A stretch of 64,000 nt of DNA, taken from NCBI RefSeq assembly GCF_004319545.1, contig NZ_CP036313.1, forward strand, positions 2,110,501 to 2,174,500. Reading direction: 5' to 3'. The notes under the pieces are model-generated. The model saw nothing but the letters and a program-made list of their open reading frames with translations. It was not told the origin of the DNA and did not search any database. Within the stretch, counting starts at the first letter, position 1. Every line of letters begins with the position of its first letter. The DNA is from Desulfobacter hydrogenophilus (GTDB taxonomy: Bacteria; Desulfobacterota; Desulfobacteria; Desulfobacterales; Desulfobacteraceae). This document shows positions 50,820 through 60,172 of the stretch, in pieces. The position numbers and the translations under genes are program-made.

Positions 50820-52301
50820 ATGAACGATAGGTTTGAGGACGACAACACTCAGAATACTGACCAGGGCATTGACCAAGGCATCGATGAAATGAGCTTTGAA
50901 CAGATGCTTGATGCCTATGATTCAAAAATCGGCCGGGAATTCAAGCCCGGGGATATGGTGGAAGGGCAGATCATTTCCATCGGAGAAAATTCAGTTTATT
51001 TGGACACGGGGACAAGGTCCGACGGTGTGATAGATAAGTCCGAGCTGCTGGATGAAAATGGTGAATTTCAGTATTCAGTGGGTGATATCCTCAAACTGTA
51101 TGTGGTTTCCTTGAGCGAAAGCGAAGTGATTTTGTCCAAGGCGGTTTCCGGGGCCGGAATGGCTGCCATGATTGAGGATGCCTATCACGGGCATGCCCCT
51201 GTTGAAGGTCGGGTGACCGGCGTTGTCAAAGGCGGTTTCTCAGTAGATGTCCTGGGTAAAAGGGCGTTTTGTCCGGTGAGCCAGATTGATGTCAAATATG
51301 TGGAAACCCCCGAAGATTACGAGGGCCAGACTCACCATTTTCTGATTACCCGGTATGAGGAAAAAGGCCGGAATATTGTCGTCTCCCGCAGGGAGCTGCT
51401 CAACGAGCAGATCAGGGAAGAACGTACCGCATTCATGAAAGAATTGGCCGAAGGGGATACGGTCCAAGGCAAAGTGATTAAGCTGATGTCCTATGGCGCC
51501 TTTATTGAACTTGCCCCCGGCGTGGAAGGCATGGCCCATATTTCCGAATTGAGCTGGTCCAGGGTGGAAAAGCCCGAAGAAGTGGTGCGGGTGGATGATG
51601 TTCTGCCTGTCAAGGTTCTAAAGATTGAAAAACCACTTTCCGACTCCCCTAAAATTTCCCTGTCCGTTAAACAGACCTCGGGAAACCCCTGGGATAATAT
51701 CGATACCACGTTTAGTACCGGAGACCAGGTCAGCGGTAAAGTGGTCCGGCTAACCTCTTTCGGGGCTTTTGTGGAGATTGCCCCGGGTATTGACGGTCTG
51801 GTCCATATATCTGAAATGAGCCATGTGAAAAGGGTGCTGCGTCCCGAGGACGAGGTTAGCGTCGGTGAGATTATTCAGGTGATGATCAAGGGCATTGACA
51901 TGGACAGTAAGCGGATCTCTCTGAGCATAAAAGATGCGGCAGGCGATCCCTGGACCGGTGTTCTGGCAAAATATCCCGTGGGTAGTGTCGTAGAAGGCAT
52001 CCTGGAGAAAAAGGAAGGCTTTGGGCTGTTCATCCGTGTGGAACCCGGCATTACAGGCCTGATGCCTATGTCAAACCTGCGCCAGTCCGCCAATGCCGGG
52101 AAAATTGAGGCACTGAAACCCGGGGATACTGTACCGGTCCTGGTTCAAGAGGTAGATGAGGATAACCGGCGTATGACCCTTGCCCCCCCGGATCAGAAAT
52201 CTTTAGGCAACTGGAAGCAGTTTGCAAAAAGTGCCAAGAGTGGTTCTTCCTTCGGGTCTATGGAAAGCATCCTTCGCGCAGCACTGGAGAAAAAGAAATA
52301 G
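50820..52301 (+). CDS. S1-domain RNA-binding protein (ribosomal protein S1-like)
   Basis: From the ATG at 50820, preceded by GGGAGAAG, the protein is 493 aa. It has five S1 OB-fold repeats: GDMVEGQIISIGENSVYLDT, APVEGRVTGVVKGGFSVDVL, GDTVQGKVIKLMSYGAFIEL, GDQVSGKVVRLTSFGAFVEI and GSVVEGILEKKEGFGLFIRV. Bacterial S1 usually has six domains, so this is a shorter form or a paralogue. It probably binds mRNA at the ribosome or acts in RNA handling. The upstream open frame (to 50769) is not needed. The gene is followed 23 bp later by an HAD gene. Confidence 0.85.
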   Translation: MNDRFEDDNTQNTDQGIDQGIDEMSFEQMLDAYDSKIGREFKPGDMVEGQIISIGENSVYLDTGTRSDGVIDKSELLDENGEFQYSVGDILKLYVVSLSESEVILSKAVSGAGMAAMIEDAYHGHAPVEGRVTGVVKGGFSVDVLGKRAFCPVSQIDVKYVETPEDYEGQTHHFLITRYEEKGRNIVVSRRELLNEQIREERTAFMKELAEGDTVQGKVIKLMSYGAFIELAPGVEGMAHISELSWSRVEKPEEVVRVDDVLPVKVLKIEKPLSDSPKISLSVKQTSGNPWDNIDTTFSTGDQVSGKVVRLTSFGAFVEIAPGIDGLVHISEMSHVKRVLRPEDEVSVGEIIQVMIKGIDMDSKRISLSIKDAAGDPWTGVLAKYPVGSVVEGILEKKEGFGLFIRVEPGITGLMPMSNLRQSANAGKIEALKPGDTVPVLVQEVDEDNRRMTLAPPDQKSLGNWKQFAKSAKSGSSFGSMESILRAALEKKK

Positions 52302-52324
52302 GGTCGCTCTCCTGTGCTTTTAAT

Positions 52325-53170
52325 ATGTCAGCAATGTTTATCACCGATTTTGACGGCACCCTGCTCACGGATCACAGGCGTATCCGTGGCCAGGATCTGG
52401 ATACCCTGGCCGGATTAAGGTCTGCCGGTGTCATTACGGTTATTGCCACAGGGCGCAGCCTTTATTCCTTCCGGCGCGCCCTTAAGCATATGGGGCTTGA
52501 TCCGGAAGATTTGCCCCTGGATTATTTGATTTTTTCAACAGGTGCCGGCATCATGGTCTGGCCTGGGAATCAATTGATCCGTTCCTGTTCCATCCCTAAA
52601 GACGGAGTCTTGGAAATTACCGCCTGTTTTGATCGTTTTGGCTTTGATTATATGATCCACAAAGCCATTCCCGATACCTCATACTTTTTGTTTAAATCCA
52701 CATCCGATTGTAATTTTGATTTTCACCGGCGGATGGCAATGTATGCGAATTTTGCTACGCCCCTTGGGATGGGAACCACGATTTATGACCAGTCCACTGA
52801 GGTACTTGCCATTGTGCCCGGTGGATTTTCCTGGGAGACGCTGGATACGCTTCGCTGTGAACTGTCCGGATTCAGCGTAATTCCTGCGACTTCTCCATTG
52901 GACCATCAATCTTTGTGGATAGAGGTGTTTCCTGCCGGGGTCAGCAAAAGTGCGTCGTCCCAATGGCTGGCCCGACATCTTGGTATTCGTCGGGAAATGG
53001 TGACCGCCGTGGGGAACGATTACAATGACGCAGACCTTTTGCACTGGGCCGGGCAGGGGTTCTTGATGGATAACAGCCCGGATGTCCTGAAAAATAAGTT
53101 TCTATCTTCGGGCTCTAACAATGAATGCGGTGTGAGCCGGGCGGCAAAGTCGGCAGGGTTTCTACGCTAA
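52325..53170 (+). CDS. HAD-superfamily phosphatase (Cof-type)
   Basis: This 281-aa protein has HAD motif I MFITDFDGTLLTDHRRI, motif II VIATGRSLYSFRRAL, a Lys at VSKSASSQWLARHLG (motif III) and motif IV VTAVGNDYNDADLLHWAG. A cap domain of the Cof type lies between motifs II and III. It dephosphorylates small phosphates; the substrate cannot be read off the sequence. It lies downstream of the S1 protein, likely co-transcribed. Confidence 0.85.
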   Translation: MSAMFITDFDGTLLTDHRRIRGQDLDTLAGLRSAGVITVIATGRSLYSFRRALKHMGLDPEDLPLDYLIFSTGAGIMVWPGNQLIRSCSIPKDGVLEITACFDRFGFDYMIHKAIPDTSYFLFKSTSDCNFDFHRRMAMYANFATPLGMGTTIYDQSTEVLAIVPGGFSWETLDTLRCELSGFSVIPATSPLDHQSLWIEVFPAGVSKSASSQWLARHLGIRREMVTAVGNDYNDADLLHWAGQGFLMDNSPDVLKNKFLSSGSNNECGVSRAAKSAGFLR

Positions 53171-53201
53171 GCTTTCGTCCGGGCCATGATAATAACGATG
53201 T

Positions 53202-53527
53202 TCAGCCAATTATGGGTTTGGAAATATAATCCTTGGCACCCATCTGAAGGGCCTGGATGACATCTTGTTTTTTACCGGTGCCTGAAATCACGATCCTGGG
53301 CTGATCCGGGTCAGATTCATGGATGGTGTGCATGACCTCCAGGTCGTCCATGACAGGCATGAGCAGATCTGTGATGACCACATCCTCTTTTTCCCGGAAA
53401 AATAGATCCAGGCCCATATGCCCGTCTTCCGTCGTAAAAAACCGGTATCCCTTATCCTCGAATAAATCAACAGGCTTTCCCTGATGGAGATCTCATCATT
53501 TATGATGAGAAGCGTTTCCTGGTACAT
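53202..53527 (-). pseudogene. Frameshifted response-regulator receiver protein
   Basis: From the ATG at 53525-53527 the frame reads MYQETLLIINDEISIRESLL and then diverges. In the next frame FEDKGYRFFTTEDGHMGLDL continues through DVVITDLLMPVMDDLEV (the phosphoacceptor Asp), SGTGKKQDVIQAL and GAKDYISKPI (the conserved Lys). The two halves join into a normal stand-alone receiver domain if one base is missing near 53476-53486. It is either a real pseudogene or a sequence error. No kinase is adjacent. Confidence 0.75.
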
Positions 53528-53655
53528 TTTGATCGGGTGTATTTTTGAAAATTTATTCACTGGGAGCATAGTTCTTCGGTATTTGTAGATATTTTAAATG
53601 CTTTAAAATAATATTGCCGAAAACGACGATACCAGCTCGATGGAACAAACGTAAA

Positions 53656-54375
53656 TCACAGCTCTTTAATTAATTGCGCCATATCCCTGACTGCCGTGTC
53701 CATACCTGTCATGACAGCCTTTGAGATGATGGCATGTCCGATGCTGTATTCTGTGATTTCAGACAATCCCTTGAATTCTTTGATTGATTGGTAACAGATG
53801 CCGTGTCCGGCATGAACGCCCAGCTTCAGTTTGACACCGATTTTTGCCGCATCCACAATCCTTGTGTATTCTCTTTCCCGGTCATACGAGGTTTTGGCAT
53901 CGCAGAATGCGCCGGTATGAATTTCAATGGAATCGGCATCAATTTTGTGGGCCATTTTGATCTGATCCAGATCAGGATCAATAAAAATGCAAACCTTGAT
54001 TCCGGCATTTTTCAGGGTGATTACGGCCTGGCGAATGTGTTCCATATGGGTAATCACATCAAGTCCGCCTTCGGTGGTAATCTCCTCTCTTTTTTCAGGT
54101 ACCAGGGTGACGGTTTCGGGTTTTATGTCCAGGGCAATGCCCAGCATTTCACTGGTGGCTGCCATTTCAAGTATCAACCGGGTTTTTATTGTCTGGGAAA
54201 TCAGCCGGACATCGCGTTCCTGGATGTGGCGGCGGTCTTCCCGCAGATGTACCACAATGGCATCTGCCCCGGCGGTTTCTGCGGCCAGGGCGGCTTGAAC
54301 CGGTTCCGGGTGTTTGGCGCCTCTTGCCTGGCGCAGGGTTGCCACATGGTCTACATTTACTGCTAACTCAGCCAT
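53656..54375 (-). CDS. pdxJ: Pyridoxine 5'-phosphate synthase
   Basis: PdxJ condenses 1-deoxyxylulose 5-phosphate with 3-amino-2-oxopropyl phosphate to pyridoxine 5'-phosphate. The 239-aa TIM-barrel protein has MAELAVNVDHVATLRQARGA, HLREDRRHIQERDV, VTLVPEKREEITTEGGLDV, EIHTGAF and LGVHAGHGICYQSI. It is the last gene of the phoH-pgpH-ybeY-pdxJ run, 32 bp after ybeY. It predicts DXP-dependent vitamin B6 synthesis. Confidence 0.96.
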   Translation of the reverse strand: MAELAVNVDHVATLRQARGAKHPEPVQAALAAETAGADAIVVHLREDRRHIQERDVRLISQTIKTRLILEMAATSEMLGIALDIKPETVTLVPEKREEITTEGGLDVITHMEHIRQAVITLKNAGIKVCIFIDPDLDQIKMAHKIDADSIEIHTGAFCDAKTSYDREREYTRIVDAAKIGVKLKLGVHAGHGICYQSIKEFKGLSEITEYSIGHAIISKAVMTGMDTAVRDMAQLIKEL

Positions 54376-54407
54376 TTTGATCTCCTTTCGTTCAGGAATT
54401 AACTTTT

Positions 54408-54872
54408 TCAGAATGCAGTCAGATCGAGATTCTTTTCTATGAGCCGGAGAAGTTCAAGACTTTTTTCTTCCATTTCCCGGGCCTGGCTTTCACCCAATTC
54501 ATGGTCAAACCCAATCAAGTGAAGAATGCCGTGTATCAATAATTGAGACATCCGTTCATCCGTGGAAATTCCTGCGGATAGTGCCTCGGTCTGGGCCGTA
54601 TCAAGAGAGATCACCACATCTCCGAGAAGTCCCGGGGTAATATCTGAAAATTCTCCCTCCTGCATGGGAAAGGAAAGCACATTGGTGGGGGCGTCTTTGC
54701 CCCGGTATGTCCGGTTCAGATCCCTGACCTGGGCATCATCCGTAATCACAATGGAGATTTCGTGGTTATCACAACCCAAGGCGCTTAAGATCTGTTCGGT
54801 CTTTTTGTGCAGAGGCGTTGTTGGCAGCCTCTCCTCTTGGTGGTTGTCTATCAGTATCTTTAGGTTTTCCAT
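54408..54872 (-). CDS. ybeY: Endoribonuclease YbeY
   Basis: YbeY is the zinc RNase of 16S rRNA maturation and quality control. From the ATG at 54872 the protein is 154 aa; the open frame extends to 54917 but MENLKILIDNHQEERLPTTP looks like the natural start. The zinc motif is LLIHGILHLIGFDHELGES (HGxxHxxGxDH). The first 104 bp of the gene lie inside the end of pgpH in another frame, an unusually long overlap. Confidence 0.92.
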   Translation of the reverse strand: MENLKILIDNHQEERLPTTPLHKKTEQILSALGCDNHEISIVITDDAQVRDLNRTYRGKDAPTNVLSFPMQEGEFSDITPGLLGDVVISLDTAQTEALSAGISTDERMSQLLIHGILHLIGFDHELGESQAREMEEKSLELLRLIEKNLDLTAF

Positions 54873-57162
54873 TCTTCTTGTCCTGCTTTTTATCCTGGGG
54901 CTTGTCAGTGTACTCAATGCGGCTGTGGTAAATAGAGGTTAAAATGTTATTAAAACTTTTGGCGATTTGGTGCAGATCTTTCAGCGTCATTTCGCACTCT
55001 TCGAGCTGACCGTCGGCAAATATATCATTGATCAGCTCTTTTACCCGGCCCTTGATTCTGGATGGGGTAGGGCGCTCAAGTGCCCGGGTTGCAGCTTCTA
55101 CCACATCTGCGAGCATGACAATACCCGCCTCCCTTGTCTGGGGTTTGGGACCCGGGTATCTGAAATCATCTTCATTAATGTTTTCATTTCCGGCGTTCTT
55201 GCTTTTGTTATAAAAATATTTTATCAGGGATGTACCATGGTGCTGGATAATGCCTTCCACAATTTCATTGCCCAGTTTGTATTTTTTGGCCATTTCCACG
55301 CCTTTTTTAACATGGCCGATGAGAATCAATGCGGACATGGACGGGGAAAGTTTGTCATGGCGATTCCGCCCGTCAGATTGATTTTCAATGAAATACATGG
55401 TTTTGTCCAGTTTGCCGATGTCATGGTAATATGCCATGACCTTGGCCTTGAGACTGTCTGCATGGATGGCGGATGCGGCTGCTTCGGCAAGGGTTGCTAC
55501 AATAACACTGTGATTGTATGTGCCCGGAGCCTCGATCATTAATTTTTTGATCAGGGGCTGGTCCAGATTTGAAAATTCCAGTAGTTTTGCAGCCGTCGTA
55601 TAATTGAACAGAACTTCGATTAACGGTGTGAATCCCACGGTAAGAATGGCCGCAAATACACCGCCGCCTACGGCCATTGTCACCTGTTTAAGTAATATTC
55701 CCCATGGCAGTGCCTGGGAGGGCATGAAAAACCCAAGGGCAATGGCAAGGCATGCATTGAACAACGCCAGTTTGAATCCTGCCACAATGAAATGGTGACG
55801 TTCTTTTCTTTCCTTGATCCAGTAGGCCGCTGTGACACTGGACAGAAAAAAGAACAAAAAGACCTGGAACTCGCAGCCAAAGGAGATGGTACATAAACTG
55901 CAGAGCACTATAGAAAAATACAGGGCAATGTCGAACCCCAGGAAAATGCAGGTGATCATGGCCGCAGCCGGCAAGGGAACCACCATATATATTGCTCTTG
56001 AGGCGATTTTACCGGACATTTCCGGATTTGAGGCGTGGGCAATGTACACGGCAAGCTCGGTAAATCCGATATAAAGCAAAAGGCCCAGGACAAGAAAGGT
56101 CATGTGTTTATTCATATCCCGGCCAAGCCTTGGATGATCTTTGAGGTAAAGAAAATAAACCACAAGAAGCAAAAGGCTGGTAAACATGCAGATGCCGGTA
56201 ATGGTCATGATAACATCTTTATCCTCGACCTGTTCGCTTAGGGCGTTGAGTTTGACCAGTTTGAGTTCATCAACCCGCTCCCCTTCCCGAATGATCATTT
56301 CGCCTGCCTTGATCTGGTAAAGGGTGGGTTTGATGTGTGTCTGGGCTTCCCGGATGCGCTTTTCCGTTTCATTTTTATTCAAGGTGATATTGGGCCGTAA
56401 AAGTCGCTGGCAGATATCCACAACCAGATTGGCCAAGCTGTAGTTGGCGTTTTTCAGGAGAGGCTGGCCCACAACCCTTACCATGGTCTTGGCCTGGTCT
56501 GGTCCGTAAAACACCTTGAGGTCGGTAATGACGCGTTCCTCGTGGGAGTGAATGGTTTTAAGGATGATTCCTTTTTCTTCTTCGGCCAAAAGAATCTCTT
56601 TATTGCTTACGACGCCGTTGGTCAGAATAGTACCTATAATGGCGGTAAGATATCCCGTAACCTCTTCGGAAAATTTTTCATTGAACAGGATCTGGAACGC
56701 ACCTTTGGAGATTTTTATGCCCAGTTTTTTTTCAAATTGGGGCTTGAATGCCAGGGCCATGGAAAATGCGGGAGCCGGAGATCCGGGGGGGCTATTTTCC
56801 AGTGCATTTTCCTGGGATTGGAACATCTCTTGTCCGAAATGCATGGCCGCTGCAATGTCGGTGGTTATATTTTTCAACAGGTCGGCATCAAAATCATATA
56901 CCGTTTTGGTCGATGTCTTGGCATAATTCATTTTGGCCAGGTTGGTGGCCTTGTCTTCTATAAAAAAATTTTTGGGCGCTTTAATGTCCCTGCCAGCCAC
57001 ATCACCTATTTTATATGCATATGATTCAGTGGTGTGGTCAAAGGTCTGGGCCAGGGTGAACAGAGTTACTACCAGAAGAAACATCACCGGCGGGAGATAC
57101 GGGGTGGATGACAGGACTTGCCCGACCTGCTTAAACCATCCCTGGTTATTTGCTTTTTTCAT
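54769..57162 (-). CDS. 7TM-HD phosphohydrolase (PgpH family)
   Basis: This 797-aa membrane protein is of the PgpH type, which degrades cyclic di-AMP in several bacteria. It has a first segment at about 20-40 (PYLPPVMFLLVVTLFTLAQT), a large extracytoplasmic 7TMR-HDED domain (about 45-310), about seven transmembrane segments (about 315-495), and a cytoplasmic HD domain with EAPGTYNHSVIVATLAEAAA, AYYHDIGKLDKTMYF and VEGIIQHHG. The charged tail extends over the start of ybeY. It overlaps phoH by 17 bp. Its presence suggests c-di-AMP signalling, although no synthase is visible here. Confidence 0.88.
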   Translation of the reverse strand: MKKANNQGWFKQVGQVLSSTPYLPPVMFLLVVTLFTLAQTFDHTTESYAYKIGDVAGRDIKAPKNFFIEDKATNLAKMNYAKTSTKTVYDFDADLLKNITTDIAAAMHFGQEMFQSQENALENSPPGSPAPAFSMALAFKPQFEKKLGIKISKGAFQILFNEKFSEEVTGYLTAIIGTILTNGVVSNKEILLAEEEKGIILKTIHSHEERVITDLKVFYGPDQAKTMVRVVGQPLLKNANYSLANLVVDICQRLLRPNITLNKNETEKRIREAQTHIKPTLYQIKAGEMIIREGERVDELKLVKLNALSEQVEDKDVIMTITGICMFTSLLLLVVYFLYLKDHPRLGRDMNKHMTFLVLGLLLYIGFTELAVYIAHASNPEMSGKIASRAIYMVVPLPAAAMITCIFLGFDIALYFSIVLCSLCTISFGCEFQVFLFFFLSSVTAAYWIKERKERHHFIVAGFKLALFNACLAIALGFFMPSQALPWGILLKQVTMAVGGGVFAAILTVGFTPLIEVLFNYTTAAKLLEFSNLDQPLIKKLMIEAPGTYNHSVIVATLAEAAASAIHADSLKAKVMAYYHDIGKLDKTMYFIENQSDGRNRHDKLSPSMSALILIGHVKKGVEMAKKYKLGNEIVEGIIQHHGTSLIKYFYNKSKNAGNENINEDDFRYPGPKPQTREAGIVMLADVVEAATRALERPTPSRIKGRVKELINDIFADGQLEECEMTLKDLHQIAKSFNNILTSIYHSRIEYTDKPQDKKQDKKNGKPKDTDRQPPRGEAANNASAQKDRTDLKRLGL

Positions 57163-58087
57163 ACGCGTCTATGATGTCGGACACCAGACGGTGCCTGACA
57201 ACATCTTCCTTTGAGAATTCTATAAATGAGATCCCCTTTATCCGGGCAAGCAGCTTTCTGGCTTCCACCAGCCCCGATTTTTTCCCTCCGGGCAGGTCTG
57301 TCTGGGTAACATCACCTGTAATAATGGCTTTTGAACCATATCCAATTCGGGTTAAAAACATTTTCATCTGTTGGGAGGTGGTGTTCTGGGCCTCGTCCAG
57401 AATGATAAATGCATCGTTTAGGGTTCTGCCCCTCATAAATGCAATGGGTGCAATCTCAATCGTTTCCTGCTCAATATAAGCTCTGGCTTTTTCAAAATCA
57501 AGCATATCATAAAGGGCATCATACAGAGGCCGTAAATATGGATTTATTTTTTCAGCCAGGTCACCCGGAAGAAAACCCAATGCCTCTCCAGCTTCCACCG
57601 CAGGACGGGTGAGAATGATTTTTTTTACATCACCTTTTGTAAACGCTGCAACGGCCATGGCCATGGCAAGGTAGGTTTTTCCGGTGCCGGCCGGGCCGAT
57701 ACCGAAAAGGATGTCATTGGATTTTATGGCCTCGGTGTATGTCAGCTGGGTTGGGGTCCGGGGTGTAATCGGCTTGTTCTTGGCCGTTACCACTATTGTG
57801 GTGGTAAAAATTTTTTTCAAGGGGGTGGCCCCACCCTGTTGAACCGCATTAATGGCGGCATCCACAACAGCAGGTGTCAATCGTATTTTTTCTTCCAGAA
57901 GGTCATAAAGTTGGCCGACCAGATCAATCACCTTATCTGCTTTTTTTTCTGCACCACTGACTGAAATTGCTCCCCCCCTTGAGTTTATTTTAACATCAAA
58001 GGCCCGGGCAATTTTTTCCAGGTTGGTATTGTGTGTCCCAAAGAGTTTCTGGGCAAGGGTAATGTTCTGAAACTCAAGATTTTTCAT
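57146..58087 (-). CDS. PhoH-family ATPase
   Basis: This 313-aa ATPase (YbeZ-like) has an N-terminal KH-like region (residues about 1-110) and a PhoH domain with FGIGPAGTGKTYLAMAMAVA (Walker A), TRPAVEAGEALGFLPGDLAE, and AFIILDEAQNTTSQQMKMFL (Walker B). It partners with YbeY in rRNA maturation. First gene of the operon phoH-pgpH-ybeY-pdxJ; divergent from cvpA. Confidence 0.93.
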   Translation of the reverse strand: MKNLEFQNITLAQKLFGTHNTNLEKIARAFDVKINSRGGAISVSGAEKKADKVIDLVGQLYDLLEEKIRLTPAVVDAAINAVQQGGATPLKKIFTTTIVVTAKNKPITPRTPTQLTYTEAIKSNDILFGIGPAGTGKTYLAMAMAVAAFTKGDVKKIILTRPAVEAGEALGFLPGDLAEKINPYLRPLYDALYDMLDFEKARAYIEQETIEIAPIAFMRGRTLNDAFIILDEAQNTTSQQMKMFLTRIGYGSKAIITGDVTQTDLPGGKKSGLVEARKLLARIKGISFIEFSKEDVVRHRLVSDIIDAYEKSK

Positions 58088-58199
58088 GGGCTATAGGGTG
58101 CATTTTATTGGTTTAAAGGTCAATAAAAATCTTGACTGGCAAGTTATCCTGCTGTTATCTGTTTGTGCATTTAAAATTATAATCAAATTAAGGGAACAT

Positions 58200-58721
58200 A
58201 TGAATTTTTTTGACCTTTGCGTATTGATTATTATTGGGTTTTGCCTTATCCGGGGGGGCTTTAGAGGCTTGGTTCGGGAAATTTCCGGCATCGTGGGGGT
58301 TGTGGCCGGTTTCTACGGAGCCAACACCTATTATCCCCAGTTGATTCCCTATATTAATTCATGGATTTCATCACCGCAGATTCAAAAACTGGTCTGCTTT
58401 TTTCTATTGTTCTGTCTAATTCTCATTGCTGTGGGGCTTGTGGCCGCCCTGATCCACAAATTGCTGAAAATTGTATTTTTAGGCTGGGTGAACAGAACAT
58501 TCGGTGTTATCTTCGGGGCTGCCAAAGGTATACTTATTACAACCGTCCTTTTTATAATAATCACAAGCTTTGCACCCAACGGCAGTAATCATATGGCAGC
58601 GTCCCGCACTGCACCCTATCTGGCCCAGGTTGCTGATGCTCTGACCCTGTTTATCTCCCGGAATATCAAAATGGATTTCAGTAAAGAGTTGGAAGGATTA
58701 AAACAAACGTGGAAACAATAA
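58200..58721 (+). CDS. cvpA: CvpA-family membrane protein
   Basis: From the ATG at 58200 the protein is 173 aa, beginning MNFFDLCVLIIIGFCLIRGG and followed by FRGLVREISGIVGVVAGFYG, the CvpA signature, with four predicted transmembrane segments. Family members are linked to colicin V production and to envelope or stress functions; the exact role is unknown. The frame open from 58086 is not part of the gene. It overlaps mazG by 13 bp. Confidence 0.85.
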   Translation: MNFFDLCVLIIIGFCLIRGGFRGLVREISGIVGVVAGFYGANTYYPQLIPYINSWISSPQIQKLVCFFLLFCLILIAVGLVAALIHKLLKIVFLGWVNRTFGVIFGAAKGILITTVLFIIITSFAPNGSNHMAASRTAPYLAQVADALTLFISRNIKMDFSKELEGLKQTWKQ

Positions 58722-59503
58722 CTCCCCTGCTTGAGATTATCCGAAGGCTTCGGGGGCAGAACGGATGTGCCTGGGACAGGAAGCAGACCCCGTCCACCAT
58801 GTGGAGGTGTCTTGCCGAAGAGCTATATGAACTGGAAGAAGCCATCGTCAAAGATGATGAGGATAATATTGTAGAGGAGCTTGGAGACGTTCTTTTCCAG
58901 GTCCTTTTTATTATGGAAATTTATGCCGACTCCGGCAGATTTCCCTTTAACCGGGTGGTTAATGCCGTGGCTGAGAAAATGATTCGTCGCCATCCCCATG
59001 TTTACGCAGACAGCCGGATTACATCCGAAGATGAATTAAATAAACAATGGGAGGCGATTAAGGCTGGAGAGAAAATCGGTTCGGGCACTTCTGAAAGACG
59101 CTCTGCCCTTGACAATGTGCCTGGCGGAATGCCGGGGCTGCTGCGGGCTTTGAAAGTTTCTAAATCTGCAGTTAAGGCCGGATTTGAGTGGGAAAACTTA
59201 GGGCAGGTTCTGGATACCGCAGTTTCAGAAATACATGAATTTGAGGCAGCACTCTCCATGGACCAGGATGATGCCATACTTGAATTTGGAGATATCCTTT
59301 TTTCCCTTGTGAATGTGGCAAGATTTGCCGGTTTTCATCCGGAAACAGCACTTTACCGGTCCACTTCAAAATTTGAGGAACGATTCAGGACCATGGAAGC
59401 TGCCATTGAAAAAAAAGGCCTTGATTTAAAGCAGATGTCTCCCGGAGAAAAGGAGACGTACTGGCAGGCAGCCAAACAGGTTTGTGCACAAAGAAAAAAA
59501 TGA
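58709..59503 (+). CDS. mazG: Nucleoside triphosphate pyrophosphohydrolase
   Basis: MazG hydrolyses NTPs to NMP and pyrophosphate, a housecleaning enzyme. The 264-aa protein has two MazG helical domains: CAWDRKQTPSTMWRCLAEEL and EELGDVLFQVLFIMEIYADS at the N-terminus, and a second region with GFEWENLGQVLDTAVSEIHE and LEFGDILFSLVNVARFAG. The EExxD-type metal residues are present in both. It is co-expressed with cvpA. Confidence 0.94.
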   Translation: METITPLLEIIRRLRGQNGCAWDRKQTPSTMWRCLAEELYELEEAIVKDDEDNIVEELGDVLFQVLFIMEIYADSGRFPFNRVVNAVAEKMIRRHPHVYADSRITSEDELNKQWEAIKAGEKIGSGTSERRSALDNVPGGMPGLLRALKVSKSAVKAGFEWENLGQVLDTAVSEIHEFEAALSMDQDDAILEFGDILFSLVNVARFAGFHPETALYRSTSKFEERFRTMEAAIEKKGLDLKQMSPGEKETYWQAAKQVCAQRKK

Positions 59504-59516
59504 TGTCTATAGCCTC

Positions 59517-59537
59517 TTATTTAATCTGCGGTCCTTA
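59517..59537. repeat. 21-bp exact repeat at a convergent gene end, copy 2
   Basis: This is identical to 13387-13407. Its last three bases are the stop codon of the hypothetical gene on the minus strand. Confidence 0.7.
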
Positions 59538-59990
59538 CAGGTAGTCACCTCTCTGGAATTTTAGATATTCTGTTTTTGCAGTAATAGCCGTACTGGTGGC
59601 AATATCTATGAGTTCCTGATCATCTTCTCCAAGAGACAGTGCTTCTTCCAATAAAGATGTGGCGTCTTCATCCAGCCCTTTAAGCACAGGCTCAATATCC
59701 TTTAAAGTGAAACTGGTATCATTGAGCTGGGATGAATAGCTTTCCAGGCCGGTCAGCAGCTTGTCGGTTTTATTCGTAACAATGGAAGATACGGTTTGAA
59801 TGTCAAAAGCCGGCGCAGAGATTTCACCCAATTCACTGGTCTGTGTCCCTTCCTTGGCCGCCTCTATTTCTTCCTGTGCGGAACTGAGCAATGATTCAAA
59901 TCCCTGTGCCTGTCCTCTGGCCTGGGATACTTTAGTTGATTGACCATTTATTATTTGGGTAATGTTTTGGATATTGTTAATATTGGTCAT
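59535..59990 (-). CDS. Hypothetical protein downstream of flgM
   Basis: From the ATG at 59990, preceded by GGAGG, the protein is 151 aa: MTNINNIQNITQIINGQSTK and later SSIVTNKTDKLLTGLESYSS. It is acidic, rich in Ser/Thr/Asn and helical in the C-terminal half, without signal peptide or known domain. The composition resembles flagellar or FlgM-associated proteins. A terminator separates it from flgM, so it has its own promoter. Function unknown. Confidence 0.55.
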   Translation of the reverse strand: MTNINNIQNITQIINGQSTKVSQARGQAQGFESLLSSAQEEIEAAKEGTQTSELGEISAPAFDIQTVSSIVTNKTDKLLTGLESYSSQLNDTSFTLKDIEPVLKGLDEDATSLLEEALSLGEDDQELIDIATSTAITAKTEYLKFQRGDYL

Positions 59991-60111
59991 ATTGTCCTCC
60001 TTTTTTATTAAGGAAGAATAAAGCAAAAAGTGTGCCGACTAATTTGAATTTCCAATGATTCGGTTGTGTTTGAATTTAATATAAAAATCAAAATGTTATC
60101 GCGTTGAGGAT

Positions 60112-60153
60112 AAAAAAACTCCTGCCTGAAGACATTGATGCGTCAGGCAGGAG
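60112..60153 (-). terminator. Rho-independent terminator after flgM
   Basis: CTCCTGCCTGA (60119-60129) and TCAGGCAGGAG (60143-60153) pair perfectly, with a T-run on the minus strand made by the A-run at 60112-60118. It ends the flgM transcript. Confidence 0.9.
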
Positions 60154-60172
60154 GGAAAAAAATGCCGCCTGG

